Source of the DNA: an uncultured Methylococcaceae bacterium
Lineage (GTDB): Bacteria; Pseudomonadota; Gammaproteobacteria; Methylococcales; Methylococcaceae
Direction: 5' to 3'
DNA: 54,263 bases
Assembly (NCBI GenBank): GCA_903859815.1
Contig: CAIOOA010000005.1
Coordinates: 1-54,263 of the forward strand
A program made the position numbers and the translations under genes. The notes under the pieces were generated by a model. The model had not been told where the DNA came from. It did not search any database and saw only the letters and a list, made by a program, of their open reading frames with translations. Shown piece after piece: positions 1-8,435 of this stretch. Position 1 is the stretch's first letter, and each line of letters begins with the position of its first letter.

Positions 1-272
1 GAAAAATCCCGTTTTTCGACAACATTTTCGGCTTCCAATGGACTGTGAAAACTGGGCCAGCCAGTGCCAGAGTCAAACTTGTCCAGCGAACTGAACAGTG
101 GCTCGCCAGAAACTGTATCCACATAAATGCCTTCTTGGTGATTATCCCAATAAGCGTTATGGAAAGGGGGTTCTGTTCCACAGCATTGGGTGACCTGAAA
201 TTGTTCCTCGTCCAATCTTTGCTTAAGAGCTTTATCGTCGGGCTTGACGAATTTCGTTGCATTCCAAGACAT
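1..272 (-). CDS. msrB: Peptide-methionine (R)-S-oxide reductase MsrB, partial (C-terminus beyond window)
   Basis: The reverse strand from the ATG at 272-270 translates into the N-terminal 90 residues of an MsrB and runs off the left edge. Visible family features are the block TERP-like '[13 protein letters not shown]', then '[15 protein letters not shown]' and '[12 protein letters not shown]', the best-conserved stretch of MsrB. The enzyme reduces methionine-R-sulfoxide in proteins, using a C-terminal catalytic Cys that lies outside the window. A purine-rich stretch just upstream of the ATG can act as ribosome binding site. The zinc CxxC pairs cannot be judged: the visible part has a Cys-Cys at 'TQCCGTE' but the later pair is not included. 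Function is sure from the motif block; completeness cannot be assessed. Confidence 0.93.
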   Translation of the reverse strand, partial: MSWNATKFVKPDDKALKQRLDEEQFQVTQCCGTEPPFHNAYWDNHQEGIYVDTVSGEPLFSSLDKFDSGTGWPSFHSPLEAENVVEKRDF

Positions 273-420
273 CTCGATACCTCTTACAGGAAATAGGGGG
301 TGGATAATCCGGTCAAAGCGAAAGCATACGCCAACCCACCTTTTTCACCCATTGCCCCGTTGCAAGTCGATTGCTTTCCTAAGCCAAAAAATCTTTGGGG
401 TCGATGGGCAAGGAGATGCG

Positions 421-480
421 AAAAGTAAGCGTCTTTGCCGGAACTGCCGCTCATGCGGCTTATTTTAAATTTTTTCTATT
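421..480 (+). terminator. Possible Rho-independent terminator, plus strand
   Basis: A 5-bp GC stem (GCCGC at 446-450, loop TCAT, GCGGC at 455-459) is followed by a T-rich run to about 475. It reads as a terminator only on the plus strand, where no gene lies upstream, so it may just limit antisense transcription between msrB and soxZ. The stem is short. The rest of 273-532 shows no credible gene. Confidence 0.3.
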
Positions 481-532
481 GTACTTATTTTATCAATGGA
501 AGGCTCGTTTACATCCACCCGACTTTAGTCAC

Positions 533-844
533 CTAAGTCAATTTAGCCTCCTCGCTACCACTTTGACCAAGGTTGTCCAGCCAACTGACTTTTATCCTAT
601 CGCTCGGTTTGGCATCATTTAACCTAAATGAAAGGTAAGGATCGCGAGACACCGCCGTGCCAAACAAGCAGCTTGCGACAAGCTTGTCATTATGCTCTAT
701 TTTGACTTCTTGGACGTAATGGGCAGGAACAATGGCTCCACTGTCTTTATCCTGCCTACGCCCGGTTTCCATCGGGTGAGTAATCAGAATTCGAATCAAG
801 TAAGCAGATTCCAATGGTTTTATCTTTATTTTTATGGACGACAT
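533..844 (-). CDS. soxZ: Thiosulfate oxidation carrier protein SoxZ
   Basis: A 103-residue protein of the usual SoxZ length. The start chosen is the ATG at 844-842 (protein begins MSSIKIKIKP), because it has TAGGAG eight bases upstream; an in-frame extension to 901 adds 19 residues that no SoxZ has. The hallmark segment HPMETGRRQD is present, followed by a typical immunoglobulin-like beta-strand pattern. SoxZ pairs with SoxY in the periplasm; the SoxYZ heterodimer carries sulfur intermediates covalently on a SoxY cysteine. SoxZ has no signal peptide, as is normal, since it is co-exported with SoxY. Its partner lies next door but on the opposite strand, which departs from the usual soxYZ tandem. 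Confidence 0.9.
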   Translation of the reverse strand: MSSIKIKIKPLESAYLIRILITHPMETGRRQDKDSGAIVPAHYVQEVKIEHNDKLVASCLFGTAVSRDPYLSFRLNDAKPSDRIKVSWLDNLGQSGSEEAKLT

Positions 845-911
845 GACAACTCCTAACGGGCGAAAGCCAATACAATCCTGTTGATTTAAACTCACAGACA
901 AATGAAAGACA

Positions 912-1358
912 ATGACTCATTCCAGACGATCATTCCTAAGCTCCCTACTCGCACTCTTGCTGTCTTGGCTACCAACCCTGGGCAGAACCCGCCCGGCAGC
1001 ATCAAAACCTGAAACCACCAGCCCTTTGGAGGTTGCCATCGGCATGGAAACAGGTGGACAACATCCAACCGAGAACGAACAGATCAAACTTGAAGTTCCC
1101 GATCTTGCCGAGGACGGGTCAATTGTACCGATTTCGATAGGCACTGAGATGACAAACGTGGACTCGATTTGGGTTTTTGTGGAAAAAAACCCCACCCCCT
1201 TGGCCGCTCGTTTTGATCTGGACAAAAGCTTGGAACCCTTCGTGTCATTGCGCATTAAGATGAACGAAAGTTGCAATGTGATTGCGATGGTTAAATCGGG
1301 TAACGATTACTACAGCGCAAAAAAATTTGTAAGGGTAGTGTTGGGAGGATGCGGCTAG
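912..1358 (+). CDS. soxY: Sulfur carrier protein SoxY (Tat-exported)
   Basis: 148 residues. A twin-arginine signal (SRRSFL, residues 4-9) and a leucine-rich hydrophobic stretch precede the mature domain, in keeping with folded export by the Tat system. The C-terminus reads VVLGGCG, which is the SoxY swinging arm whose Cys (residue 147) carries the sulfur substrate. Most SoxY proteins end GGCGG; here the last Gly is missing. The gene is divergent from soxZ with 67 bp between the starts, so both could be driven from one shared regulatory region. No soxA, soxX, soxB or soxCD is in the window, so the wider pathway is unknown. The motif at the extreme C-terminus makes the call strong despite weak overall conservation of the family. 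Confidence 0.88.
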   Translation: MTHSRRSFLSSLLALLLSWLPTLGRTRPAASKPETTSPLEVAIGMETGGQHPTENEQIKLEVPDLAEDGSIVPISIGTEMTNVDSIWVFVEKNPTPLAARFDLDKSLEPFVSLRIKMNESCNVIAMVKSGNDYYSAKKFVRVVLGGCG

Positions 1359-1376
1359 GATTGTTGATGCGCCTAT

Positions 1377-1392
1377 CCTTTTGCTGAAAAGG
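1377..1392. terminator. Weak hairpin between convergent soxY and fbp
   Basis: CCTTTT at 1377-1382 and AAAAGG at 1387-1392 form a 6-bp stem with loop GCTG. It sits in the 47-bp gap between the ends of soxY (+) and fbp (-), where a bidirectional terminator would be expected. The stem is AT-rich and weak. Confidence 0.3.
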
Positions 1393-1405
1393 GCCGTGAG
1401 CTACA

Positions 1406-2410
1406 TCAAACCTGACGGTGATAACCAACCACTCGTTCAACTTCATTCTTTGAGCCGAGTATCACCGGCACACGTTGGTGGATGTCGTTTGGCTGGATGT
1501 CGAGTATGCGTTGGCGTCCGGTGGAACTCACCCCGCCAGCTTGCTCAACAATAAAAGACATGGGGTTGGCTTCGTACATGAGCCTAAGCCTACCCGCCAA
1601 ATTGGGGTTCTTGGTATCGTAAGGGTACATGAAGATGCCGCCACGGGTCAGGATGCGGTAAATCTCGGTGACCATAGCGGCTATCCAGCGCATGTTGAAA
1701 TTCTTCTCCCGTCCGCCGTCCACGCCCTTGACACATTCGGTCACATAGCGATGCACTGGCTCTTCCCAAAAGCGCTGGTTGGACATGTTGATGGCAAATT
1801 CGGCGGTGTCTTCGGGAATCCGCATGTCGGGATGGGTCAGGATGAATTCGCCAATGTCGCCGTCCAAGGTGAAACCGTTGACACCATTGCCGGTGGTCAG
1901 CACCATGATGGTGGTCGGCCCGTAAATGCAAAACCCTGCACATACCTGCTTAGTGCCAGGTTGCAGGAAATCGGCCGTCGTAGGGGTGTCCACGCCCTCG
2001 GGGGCACGTAGGATGGAGAAGATAGTACCCACGGACATGTTCAAGTCGACATTCGATGAACCGTCCAAAGGGTCAAAACAAATTAAATAGTGGCCTTTGG
2101 GATAAGCCTTGGGGATTTGTATGATTTCATCGTTTTCTTCCGAAGCCAATGCCGCCAAATGTCCGGTCCATTCCAAGGCTTTGATGAAAATATGGTTAGT
2201 GATGACATCCAGGGTCTTCTGCACTTCGCCTTGAATGTTCTCGGAACCCGCAATGCCTAAATTGCCCGCCAAAGCGCCTCGATGCACTTCGTGGGAAATC
2301 GCTTTGCAAGCACTGGCAATGTCATTGAGCAACAAGGTAAACCCCCCTTTAGCTTGGGGGGTTTTGCGTTGTTCATGGATGAGAAATTGAATCAGGGATA
2401 CGCCCTTCAT
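1406..2410 (-). CDS. fbp: Class I fructose-1,6-bisphosphatase
   Basis: 334 residues, normal for class I enzymes. The metal and phosphate-binding signature FDPLDGSSN is present, as are the upstream 'ASEENDE' acidic metal site and '[10 protein letters not shown]'. It hydrolyses fructose-1,6-bisphosphate to fructose-6-phosphate in the cytoplasm, in gluconeogenesis or in sugar-phosphate regeneration (Calvin or ribulose-monophosphate cycles). The ATG at 2410-2408 has AGGAGAA upstream. It lies 31 bp after pyk and in line with gap, so the three probably form one transcript, gap-pyk-fbp. The 5' coding region contains a 9-bp GC-rich inverted repeat at 2339-2364, reported separately. Confidence 0.96.
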   Translation of the reverse strand: MKGVSLIQFLIHEQRKTPQAKGGFTLLLNDIASACKAISHEVHRGALAGNLGIAGSENIQGEVQKTLDVITNHIFIKALEWTGHLAALASEENDEIIQIPKAYPKGHYLICFDPLDGSSNVDLNMSVGTIFSILRAPEGVDTPTTADFLQPGTKQVCAGFCIYGPTTIMVLTTGNGVNGFTLDGDIGEFILTHPDMRIPEDTAEFAINMSNQRFWEEPVHRYVTECVKGVDGGREKNFNMRWIAAMVTEIYRILTRGGIFMYPYDTKNPNLAGRLRLMYEANPMSFIVEQAGGVSSTGRQRILDIQPNDIHQRVPVILGSKNEVERVVGYHRQV

Positions 2411-2441
2411 GATTCTTTTCTCCTAATATAGAAAAATACGC

Positions 2442-3923
2442 TTATGCCTTGGGCTCTGGTGCAGCCGCAAGAACATCGTCAATGCGGGCGATTTTCAGGG
2501 CGTTGGTTCCGCCGGTATGCCCTGTCAAGTCACCCTTGGTGAGAATGACCATATCGTCTTCGGTCACCAATTTACGCCTCAAGAACTCTTCGGCAATGGC
2601 GCGGTTTAGCACGGCATGATCGGAGATGCCCTTCTCGTTGAACGAGATTGGGTAAACACCGCGATAGAGAGTCACTTTTCGACAGGTTTTTTCATGATGG
2701 GTGAGCGCGAATATCGGTATGCCGGAACTGATGCGCGACATCCACAAAGGCGTTGATCCTGTCTCGGTCAATGCGCCTATGCACCTGACTTTTAACCGAT
2801 TGGCGATATACATTGCCGACATGGCAATCGCTTCGTCAATCTTTCCAAATTCTTCAGTCATGCGGTGGTCGGATTGCCGCATTCTGGGATATTTTTCTGC
2901 TTCAATGCAAACTCTGGCCATGGCCGCCACGGCCCGATCAGGGAATTTCCCAGCGGCAGTTTCGGCGGAAAGCATGACAGCATCTGTGCCGTCAATGACG
3001 GCATTTGCCACGTCCGAGACCTCGGCCCTTGTGGGCTGGGGATTCTCGATCATGGACTCCATCATCTGCGTGGCGGTGATCACCACTTTGTTGCGCATAC
3101 GAGCCAAACGGATCAGCCGTTTTTGTTCGTGCGGCAACTGGGCATCGCCTATCTCCACACCTAAGTCGCCTCGTGCCACCATGATGACATCGGACTCGTC
3201 AATGATGCCTTCGATGACGCCATCCAGAATGGCTTCGGCCCGTTCAATCTTGGACACAATGCCCATATCGCTCCCGGCTTGGCGCAACAACTCCCGCGCC
3301 TCTACAATGTCCTCCTTAGAGCGTGGGAAGGAAATTGCCAAATAATCAGCACCGATGCTGACTGCCGTTAGCAAATCTTGCTTGTCCTTGTCGGTCAAAG
3401 CGGGGGCCGACAAGCCCCCGCCCAGTTTGTTGATCCCTTTATGGTCGGACAGCACGCCGGGGATGGTGACGACGCACTTGACCCGGGTGCCGACGACTTC
3501 CTTGACCTTCAGTTCGATTAAACCGTCATTGAGCAGCAGGGTGTCTTCCGCCTTGACATCTCTGGGCAAGTCTTCGTAACAACAGCCCACTTGTGTCTCA
3601 TCGCCCGCATCAGCAGGAAAAGCGATATCCAAATCAAAGTCCTGGCCTTCCACCAACTGAATTTTGCGCTTGTCTTTAAAACGCGCAATCCGAATTTTCG
3701 GCCCTTGCAAATCTGCCAGTATAGCCACATGGCGATTCAGTCGGGCTGCGATTTGCCGGACTAATTCCGCTCTCGCCCGATGTTCGTCAGCGGTGCCATG
3801 AGAAAAGTTAAGTCTCACGACATCGGTTCCGGCTCGGATAATTTTCTCCAATACCTCAGGGGATTCCGAAGCCGGTCCCAAGGTGGCGATGATTTTGGTT
3901 CGACGGATAGCCTGTTTGCTCAT
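2442..3923 (-). CDS. pyk: Pyruvate kinase
   Basis: 493 residues. N-terminal RRTKIIATLGPAS and RLNFSHG, a B-domain, the K+/Mg2+ segment SKIERAEAI, the MVARGDLGVE motif and the active-site ITATQMMESMI are all present, followed by a C-terminal regulatory domain. The enzyme transfers phosphate from phosphoenolpyruvate to ADP in the last step of glycolysis. Type I and type II bacterial enzymes cannot be separated with confidence here. The gene follows gap by 19 bp and precedes fbp by 31 bp on the same strand, linking glycolytic and gluconeogenic steps in one transcript. A pgk, often found beside gap and pyk in autotrophic and methylotrophic clusters, is absent here. Confidence 0.96.
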   Translation of the reverse strand: MSKQAIRRTKIIATLGPASESPEVLEKIIRAGTDVVRLNFSHGTADEHRARAELVRQIAARLNRHVAILADLQGPKIRIARFKDKRKIQLVEGQDFDLDIAFPADAGDETQVGCCYEDLPRDVKAEDTLLLNDGLIELKVKEVVGTRVKCVVTIPGVLSDHKGINKLGGGLSAPALTDKDKQDLLTAVSIGADYLAISFPRSKEDIVEARELLRQAGSDMGIVSKIERAEAILDGVIEGIIDESDVIMVARGDLGVEIGDAQLPHEQKRLIRLARMRNKVVITATQMMESMIENPQPTRAEVSDVANAVIDGTDAVMLSAETAAGKFPDRAVAAMARVCIEAEKYPRMRQSDHRMTEEFGKIDEAIAMSAMYIANRLKVRCIGALTETGSTPLWMSRISSGIPIFALTHHEKTCRKVTLYRGVYPISFNEKGISDHAVLNRAIAEEFLRRKLVTEDDMVILTKGDLTGHTGGTNALKIARIDDVLAAAPEPKA

Positions 3924-3942
3924 TATTTTGCTGGTTTAATGT

Positions 3943-4956
3943 TTATTTCGCATTGATGAGGGCACGGGTGGTGTCCAACATGCGGTTGGAGAAACCCCAC
4001 TCGTTGTCATACCAAGACAGAACCTTGACCAAGTTTCCACCGATGACCGTGGTTTGTGTGGCATCGAAATTGGAGGACGTGGTGGTATGGTTGAAGTCAC
4101 TGGAAACTAATGGGTCAACATTGTAACCGAGAATGCCTTTCAATGCGCCCTCTGAAGCTTCTTTCAGAATGGCATTGACTTCTTCTTTGGTCGTGTCGCG
4201 TGCGGCGATGAAAGTCAGGTCCACAACGGAAACGTTGGGGGTCGGTACGCGGATGGCGAATCCAGAGAGTTTGCCATTCAATTCCGGCAACACTAAGCCT
4301 ACCGCATTGGCGGCACCCGTCTTGGTCGGGATCATGTTGAGTGCGGCAGCGCGGGCACGGTACAGGTCGGTGTGATATACGTCGGTCAGCACTTGGTCAT
4401 TAGTGTAAGCGTGAATGGTGGTCATCAAACCAGAAACGACACCTAGCTTGTCGTTCAGAGGCTTAACCATCGGTGCCAAGCAGTTAGTGGTGCAAGAAGC
4501 GTTGGAAATGACGGTGTCCGAAGCTTTCAGCACGTTGTCGTTCACGCCAAAAACGATGGTGGCGTCGGCTTCATTTTTGTCGGCAGGCGCGGAGATGATG
4601 ACTTTTTTCGCACCAGCATCAATATGTGGCTGGCATTTGGCTTTAGTGCGGAAAATGCCAGTGCACTCCAGCACAACATCCACGCCGAGTGCGCCCCAAG
4701 GCAGCTTGGAAGGATCGCGTTCGGACAAGACTTTAATGTGGTCGCCATTGATGACCAAGTCACCATCTTTGATCTCCACCGAAGCCTTGAAGTGACCGTG
4801 AACCGTATCATGCTTGGTCAGATGAGCATTGATCTTGGCATCACCCAAGTCGTTGATGGCGACAACTTTGATGTCAGTGTGACCATATTCGTAGATGGAA
4901 CGCAGAATATTGCGTCCGATTCGTCCGTAACCATTGATTGCGACTTTAATCGTCAT
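3943..4956 (-). CDS. gap: Type I glyceraldehyde-3-phosphate dehydrogenase
   Basis: 337 residues. Rossmann motif [10 protein letters not shown] at the N-terminus, 'AINDLGD' with Asp35 after the second strand (a residue linked with NAD+ preference), the catalytic SNASCTTN (Cys about 155) and the base-donating His in TIHAYTNDQ. It interconverts glyceraldehyde-3-phosphate and 1,3-bisphosphoglycerate. The ATG at 4956 has AGGAGAAAG upstream. It is the first gene of the gap-pyk-fbp run, so the promoter should lie in 4957-5200, where I see no convincing -35/-10 pair but do see a terminator-like hairpin at 5099-5120. Confidence 0.97.
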   Translation of the reverse strand: MTIKVAINGYGRIGRNILRSIYEYGHTDIKVVAINDLGDAKINAHLTKHDTVHGHFKASVEIKDGDLVINGDHIKVLSERDPSKLPWGALGVDVVLECTGIFRTKAKCQPHIDAGAKKVIISAPADKNEADATIVFGVNDNVLKASDTVISNASCTTNCLAPMVKPLNDKLGVVSGLMTTIHAYTNDQVLTDVYHTDLYRARAAALNMIPTKTGAANAVGLVLPELNGKLSGFAIRVPTPNVSVVDLTFIAARDTTKEEVNAILKEASEGALKGILGYNVDPLVSSDFNHTTTSSNFDATQTTVIGGNLVKVLSWYDNEWGFSNRMLDTTRALINAK

Positions 4957-5359
4957 AGCTTTCTCCTAAATGGAAGTAATGAAAAAAATGTTGAGTTGCG
5001 GTTGATTATGCTGAACGGATTGTTCTTAATCTTGTGGAACTCATAGGGTTATTGCTGAAACCTGTTCGGCTGGTTTAGCATCTTGACCAACTGACCATAA
5101 AAAGACGGGGACAGCCCCGTAACAGTTAAGCCAGAAAGGGAATGAATAAACGTGTGGATGTTTCATGTGGTTGAATATAACAAACTCGCACTTGCTGAGT
5201 CCAGCGCCAGGTCTTCGATGACCCAGTCAGGCGACATGATCCGTTATAGACGTTGGCAAGAATATTGCTTTTATTTTGGCGGATGTTTGCTGCATAATAT
5301 GGCAGTCCTCGCCATTTTCCTTGGGTGATGGGCCAATCACCCTCTCATCAGGAGTTTCC
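4957..5359. other. Divergent intergenic region, gap / Lon-type protease
   Basis: About 400 bp between the divergent starts of gap (-) and the Lon-type protease (+). It should hold promoters for both. Apart from the hairpin at 5099-5120 I see no convincing structure; the short reading frames here lack ribosome binding sites and family resemblance. Confidence 0.6.
5099..5120 (-). terminator. Terminator-like hairpin upstream of gap
   Basis: On the minus strand ACGGGG (5120-5115), loop CTGT, CCCCGT (5110-5105) is followed by C and five T (5103-5099). This is a compact intrinsic terminator. It sits about 140 bp upstream of gap and faces the same way, so it could attenuate the gap leader or stop antisense transcription arriving from the protease gene. 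Confidence 0.45.
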
Positions 5360-7717
5360 ATGACTTCAAGCGAACAACCTTCACCCTTACCCCTAGACCG
5401 ATTGTCAGTGCGCATCGCTCCAGCTTCAATGCCGTTTTCCACGTCAGCCGAAGAAAGCGTCAAGGCATTTCGGGGCGTCATCGGTCAGCAGGGGGCAAGG
5501 GATGCCATCGCCTTTGGCATTGCCATGGCCCGTCCCGGCTACAATATTTTTGTCTGCGGCGAACCCGGCACCGGGCGGCTTTCGCTGGCCCGGCAATACT
5601 TGGAGGATTCAGCGAAACCTGAGGAAACGCCCCCTGATTGGCTATACCTGAATAATTTTGGCGAACCAAGGGAACCCATTGCCTTGTCACTTCCTACGGG
5701 AAAAGGCAAGGAATTCTTGGCTATAATGGAAAATCTAGTTGATAGTCTGTTCGCAAGCATACCCGCTTCATTTGAAAATCCAGCCTTCCAAAGGGTCAAA
5801 GCACAGATCGAAAGGGAGTTTACCGAGCGCTATAACCAAGCCATTGGACGGGTCGAAAGCCAAGCCTGCGAACAGAACATCGCTTTGTTCCGCGACGGCG
5901 ATACCATTTCTTTCATCCCAATGTTGGACGGTAAAGCGGTCAACGAGGAGGAATTTGCTGCTTTTGCTGAGGCGGACAAAGAGGCTTTCAACCGACAAAG
6001 CTTAAGCCTACAGGATTATTTGGCGGAAGTGCTGGCTGAATTGCCCCAATGGCGCAGGGAAACGAGGGACCGTTTGCGCCAACTCAACCAAAACACCATT
6101 GACCAAGCCATAGGGCCATTGTTGTCCAAATTGAACAAAGAGTTTCTCGCGTTGGCAGGCGTCCAGGAGTATCTGGAGGCAATGCGCTCGGATATCATTG
6201 TAAAACTCTCTGAGCAGACTGCGGAGGAAACGCAAACGGAGCCATCTGAGCATCCTCCCCGCAACCAATGGCGTGAACGTTACGCACCCCGCCTGATGGT
6301 GACCAATCCTGTGGGGGCGGGCGCTCCCGTGGTGTTTGAGGCCAACCCGACCTATCAAAATCTGTTTGGCAAAGTCGAATATCGAGTCGAGCAGGGATTG
6401 CTAAACACCCATCACCGGTTGATTTGCCCTGGCGCTTTGCACCAAGCCAACGGCGGCTATCTGATGCTCGAAGCGGATAAGTTGGCAGGGGAGCCTCATG
6501 TCTGGCCTGCCTTTGTACGCGCTCTGAAAAACCGGCTAATCACCATCGACCCGCCCTCCATAGACCCAGCTTCGCCCGTCGCACCTAGCCTCAACCCTCA
6601 ACCCATTCCGTTGAATCTGAAGATCGTTCTGGTGGGTGATCGCGACATGTACTACCTACTTCAGGAAATGGATGAAGACTTCAACGAATTGTTTCGGGTG
6701 CTGGCAGACTTCGACGATTACCTTCCTCGCAATGCCGACACCGTCGCCCAACTGATTGGTTTAGTCAAAGATTATGCCGAAAGCTCCGGGTTTGCGCCTT
6801 TCACAGCCGGGGCTGCCAGCCGGCTGATCGAATGCAGTGGTCGGCTGGCCGAACACCAGCAGCGTTTGTCGGCCCATATCGGCGATATTTTTGAATTGAT
6901 GGCGGAATCGGATTTGATCCGTCGGCAAGCAGGCGCGACTCTGATCGAGGAGAAGCATATCGTTGCCGTTCTCGACCACAAAGACCGGCGCCTAGGCCGC
7001 ATCAGCCGTCGTTTGCTGGAGGAAATGCTGGACGGAACCATCCTCATCGGAACCGAAGGCGAGGCGGTTGGCAGGGTCAACGGACTCACCGTGCTTGAGC
7101 TAGGGGGAAGCCGGTTCGGCATGCCCGCCCGCTTCACCTCAACCGTGTCTCCGGGACGGCGCGGGGTTGTCGATATTGAGCGTGAAGTCGAGCTTGGTCA
7201 GGCCATTCATTCCAAGGGGGTGATGATCCTATCCGGTTATCTGGCCCACGAATACGCCCGGGATTTCCCCTTGGCTATTTCGGCCACCATCGCCTTGGAG
7301 CAATCCTACGGCTATGTGGATGGCGATAGCGCCGCTTTGGCGGAACTGTTGGCTTTGATCTCGGCATTGACTGGTGTGCCGGTTCGTCAAGGCTTGGCGG
7401 TCACCGGATCCATCAACCAGCACGGCGAAGTTCAGGCGGTGGGTGGCGTCAATGAGAAAATTGAAGGTTTTTTCAAGCTTTGCCATGCACGTACTCTGAC
7501 GGGGGGTCAAGGAGTTGTCATACCCTTGGCAAATGTCACCCATTTGATGCTGGATTCCGCGGTGCTTGAAGCAGTCCGCAACGGCCTTTTTTCAATTTAT
7601 GCCGTCGCTACGGTGGAGCAGGCATTAAGTTTGCTGACCGGCAGGCCGACCGATGAGGTTAATCGCCTGGCGGTGGACCGGTTACAGGAGATGGCAAAAT
7701 GGTTTCAGCGGGAATAG
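5360..7717 (+). CDS. Lon-type (S16) AAA protease, LonB/YcbZ-like, no LON-N domain
   Basis: 785 residues from the ATG at 5360, chosen because AGGAG lies five bases upstream; an in-frame extension to 5276 has no such site. Near the N-terminus is a divergent P-loop GEPGTGR, as in YcbZ-like Lon relatives. The middle is long and helical, and the C-terminal third is a Lon peptidase domain: DGDSAALAE with nucleophile Ser657 and GGVNEKIEGFF with Lys700, a Ser-Lys spacing of 43 as in E. coli Lon. It is expected to be a cytoplasmic protease or chaperone. It lacks the N-terminal substrate-binding LON domain of LonA; a stand-alone LON-N protein is encoded convergently 17 bp downstream. Some family members have little ATPase activity, and the Arg in place of the P-loop Lys fits that. 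Confidence 0.88.
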   Translation: MTSSEQPSPLPLDRLSVRIAPASMPFSTSAEESVKAFRGVIGQQGARDAIAFGIAMARPGYNIFVCGEPGTGRLSLARQYLEDSAKPEETPPDWLYLNNFGEPREPIALSLPTGKGKEFLAIMENLVDSLFASIPASFENPAFQRVKAQIEREFTERYNQAIGRVESQACEQNIALFRDGDTISFIPMLDGKAVNEEEFAAFAEADKEAFNRQSLSLQDYLAEVLAELPQWRRETRDRLRQLNQNTIDQAIGPLLSKLNKEFLALAGVQEYLEAMRSDIIVKLSEQTAEETQTEPSEHPPRNQWRERYAPRLMVTNPVGAGAPVVFEANPTYQNLFGKVEYRVEQGLLNTHHRLICPGALHQANGGYLMLEADKLAGEPHVWPAFVRALKNRLITIDPPSIDPASPVAPSLNPQPIPLNLKIVLVGDRDMYYLLQEMDEDFNELFRVLADFDDYLPRNADTVAQLIGLVKDYAESSGFAPFTAGAASRLIECSGRLAEHQQRLSAHIGDIFELMAESDLIRRQAGATLIEEKHIVAVLDHKDRRLGRISRRLLEEMLDGTILIGTEGEAVGRVNGLTVLELGGSRFGMPARFTSTVSPGRRGVVDIEREVELGQAIHSKGVMILSGYLAHEYARDFPLAISATIALEQSYGYVDGDSAALAELLALISALTGVPVRQGLAVTGSINQHGEVQAVGGVNEKIEGFFKLCHARTLTGGQGVVIPLANVTHLMLDSAVLEAVRNGLFSIYAVATVEQALSLLTGRPTDEVNRLAVDRLQEMAKWFQRE

Positions 7718-7734
7718 AGCGTTTCATTTCACTA

Positions 7735-8400
7735 TCAATGCCGACGCGAAGCGTCCGACGTGGTTTCCAGTGTTTCGCAACGCAACAGCATTGATAAGAT
7801 TTCCAACCGCTCAGGAAGGTTGACGGCCTCGATCAGAAGTTGCCGCTCGGCCACTTCCAAGGGCAACACACAGGTCAAGCGATTGATCAGGTCAAGCATG
7901 CCAACATGCTCCAAGACTGGCCATTCGATATCTAAATGCTTGAAATCGCAATAGTTGCGCAATTGCTGTAAGAAATGCCCCCGCTCCATTTCAGTGACCG
8001 TGTCTTCCACGGTGTCGCAGCGGAACCTTGACCAGTCCACCCGAACCCGCCGATACCCGCGTGTCGTTGGAATTTCTTCCCTGATGTCAAAGCGGCAAAC
8101 CCCTGTCAGCACCACCATTAGCCGGTTGTCGTTTGTCTCATTGAAAAAAGTTATCCTTCCAGCCGTCCCGGTTTTATAAAGCGCCAAGGTCTTTTCGTCG
8201 GACGCAGACAACTCCGGCTGTATCATCCCGATCAAGCGTTGCTCGGCCAGTGCGTCGAGCACCATGTTCAGATAGCGTGGCTCGAAAACGTTAAGCGGCA
8301 ATTGGCAACCCGGCATCACTATCGCATGGGGCAGCGGGAAGATCGGTAAGGATTCGGGCAACTGTTCGAACGGCAAGGTAAACGAGGGGGGCGCTGTCAT
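7735..8400 (-). CDS. Stand-alone LON substrate-binding (LON-N) domain protein
   Basis: 221 residues, beginning with the LON-N pattern 'LPIFPLPHAIVMPGCQLPLNVFEPRYLNMV' in shortened form: the LPIFPL start, the PG-L-L turn and the FEPRY motif are visible (roughly residues 17-45). 'IGMIQPE' and a downstream 'GRITFFNETND' strand follow. No ATPase or peptidase domain is present. Stand-alone LON-N proteins are common in proteobacteria and their role is unsettled; substrate recognition or adaptor function is assumed by analogy with the Lon N-domain. The gene converges on the Lon-type protease that itself lacks LON-N. Confidence 0.85.
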   Translation of the reverse strand: MTAPPSFTLPFEQLPESLPIFPLPHAIVMPGCQLPLNVFEPRYLNMVLDALAEQRLIGMIQPELSASDEKTLALYKTGTAGRITFFNETNDNRLMVVLTGVCRFDIREEIPTTRGYRRVRVDWSRFRCDTVEDTVTEMERGHFLQQLRNYCDFKHLDIEWPVLEHVGMLDLINRLTCVLPLEVAERQLLIEAVNLPERLEILSMLLRCETLETTSDASRRH

Positions 8401-8435
8401 TTCGTAGGGTTCCTGTTTTTCATGATTTACTTGGA

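Noticed and set aside
5276-5359. N-terminal extension of the Lon-type protease
   Set aside because: The upstream ATG lacks a ribosome binding site, while the ATG at 5360 has AGGAG at ideal distance.
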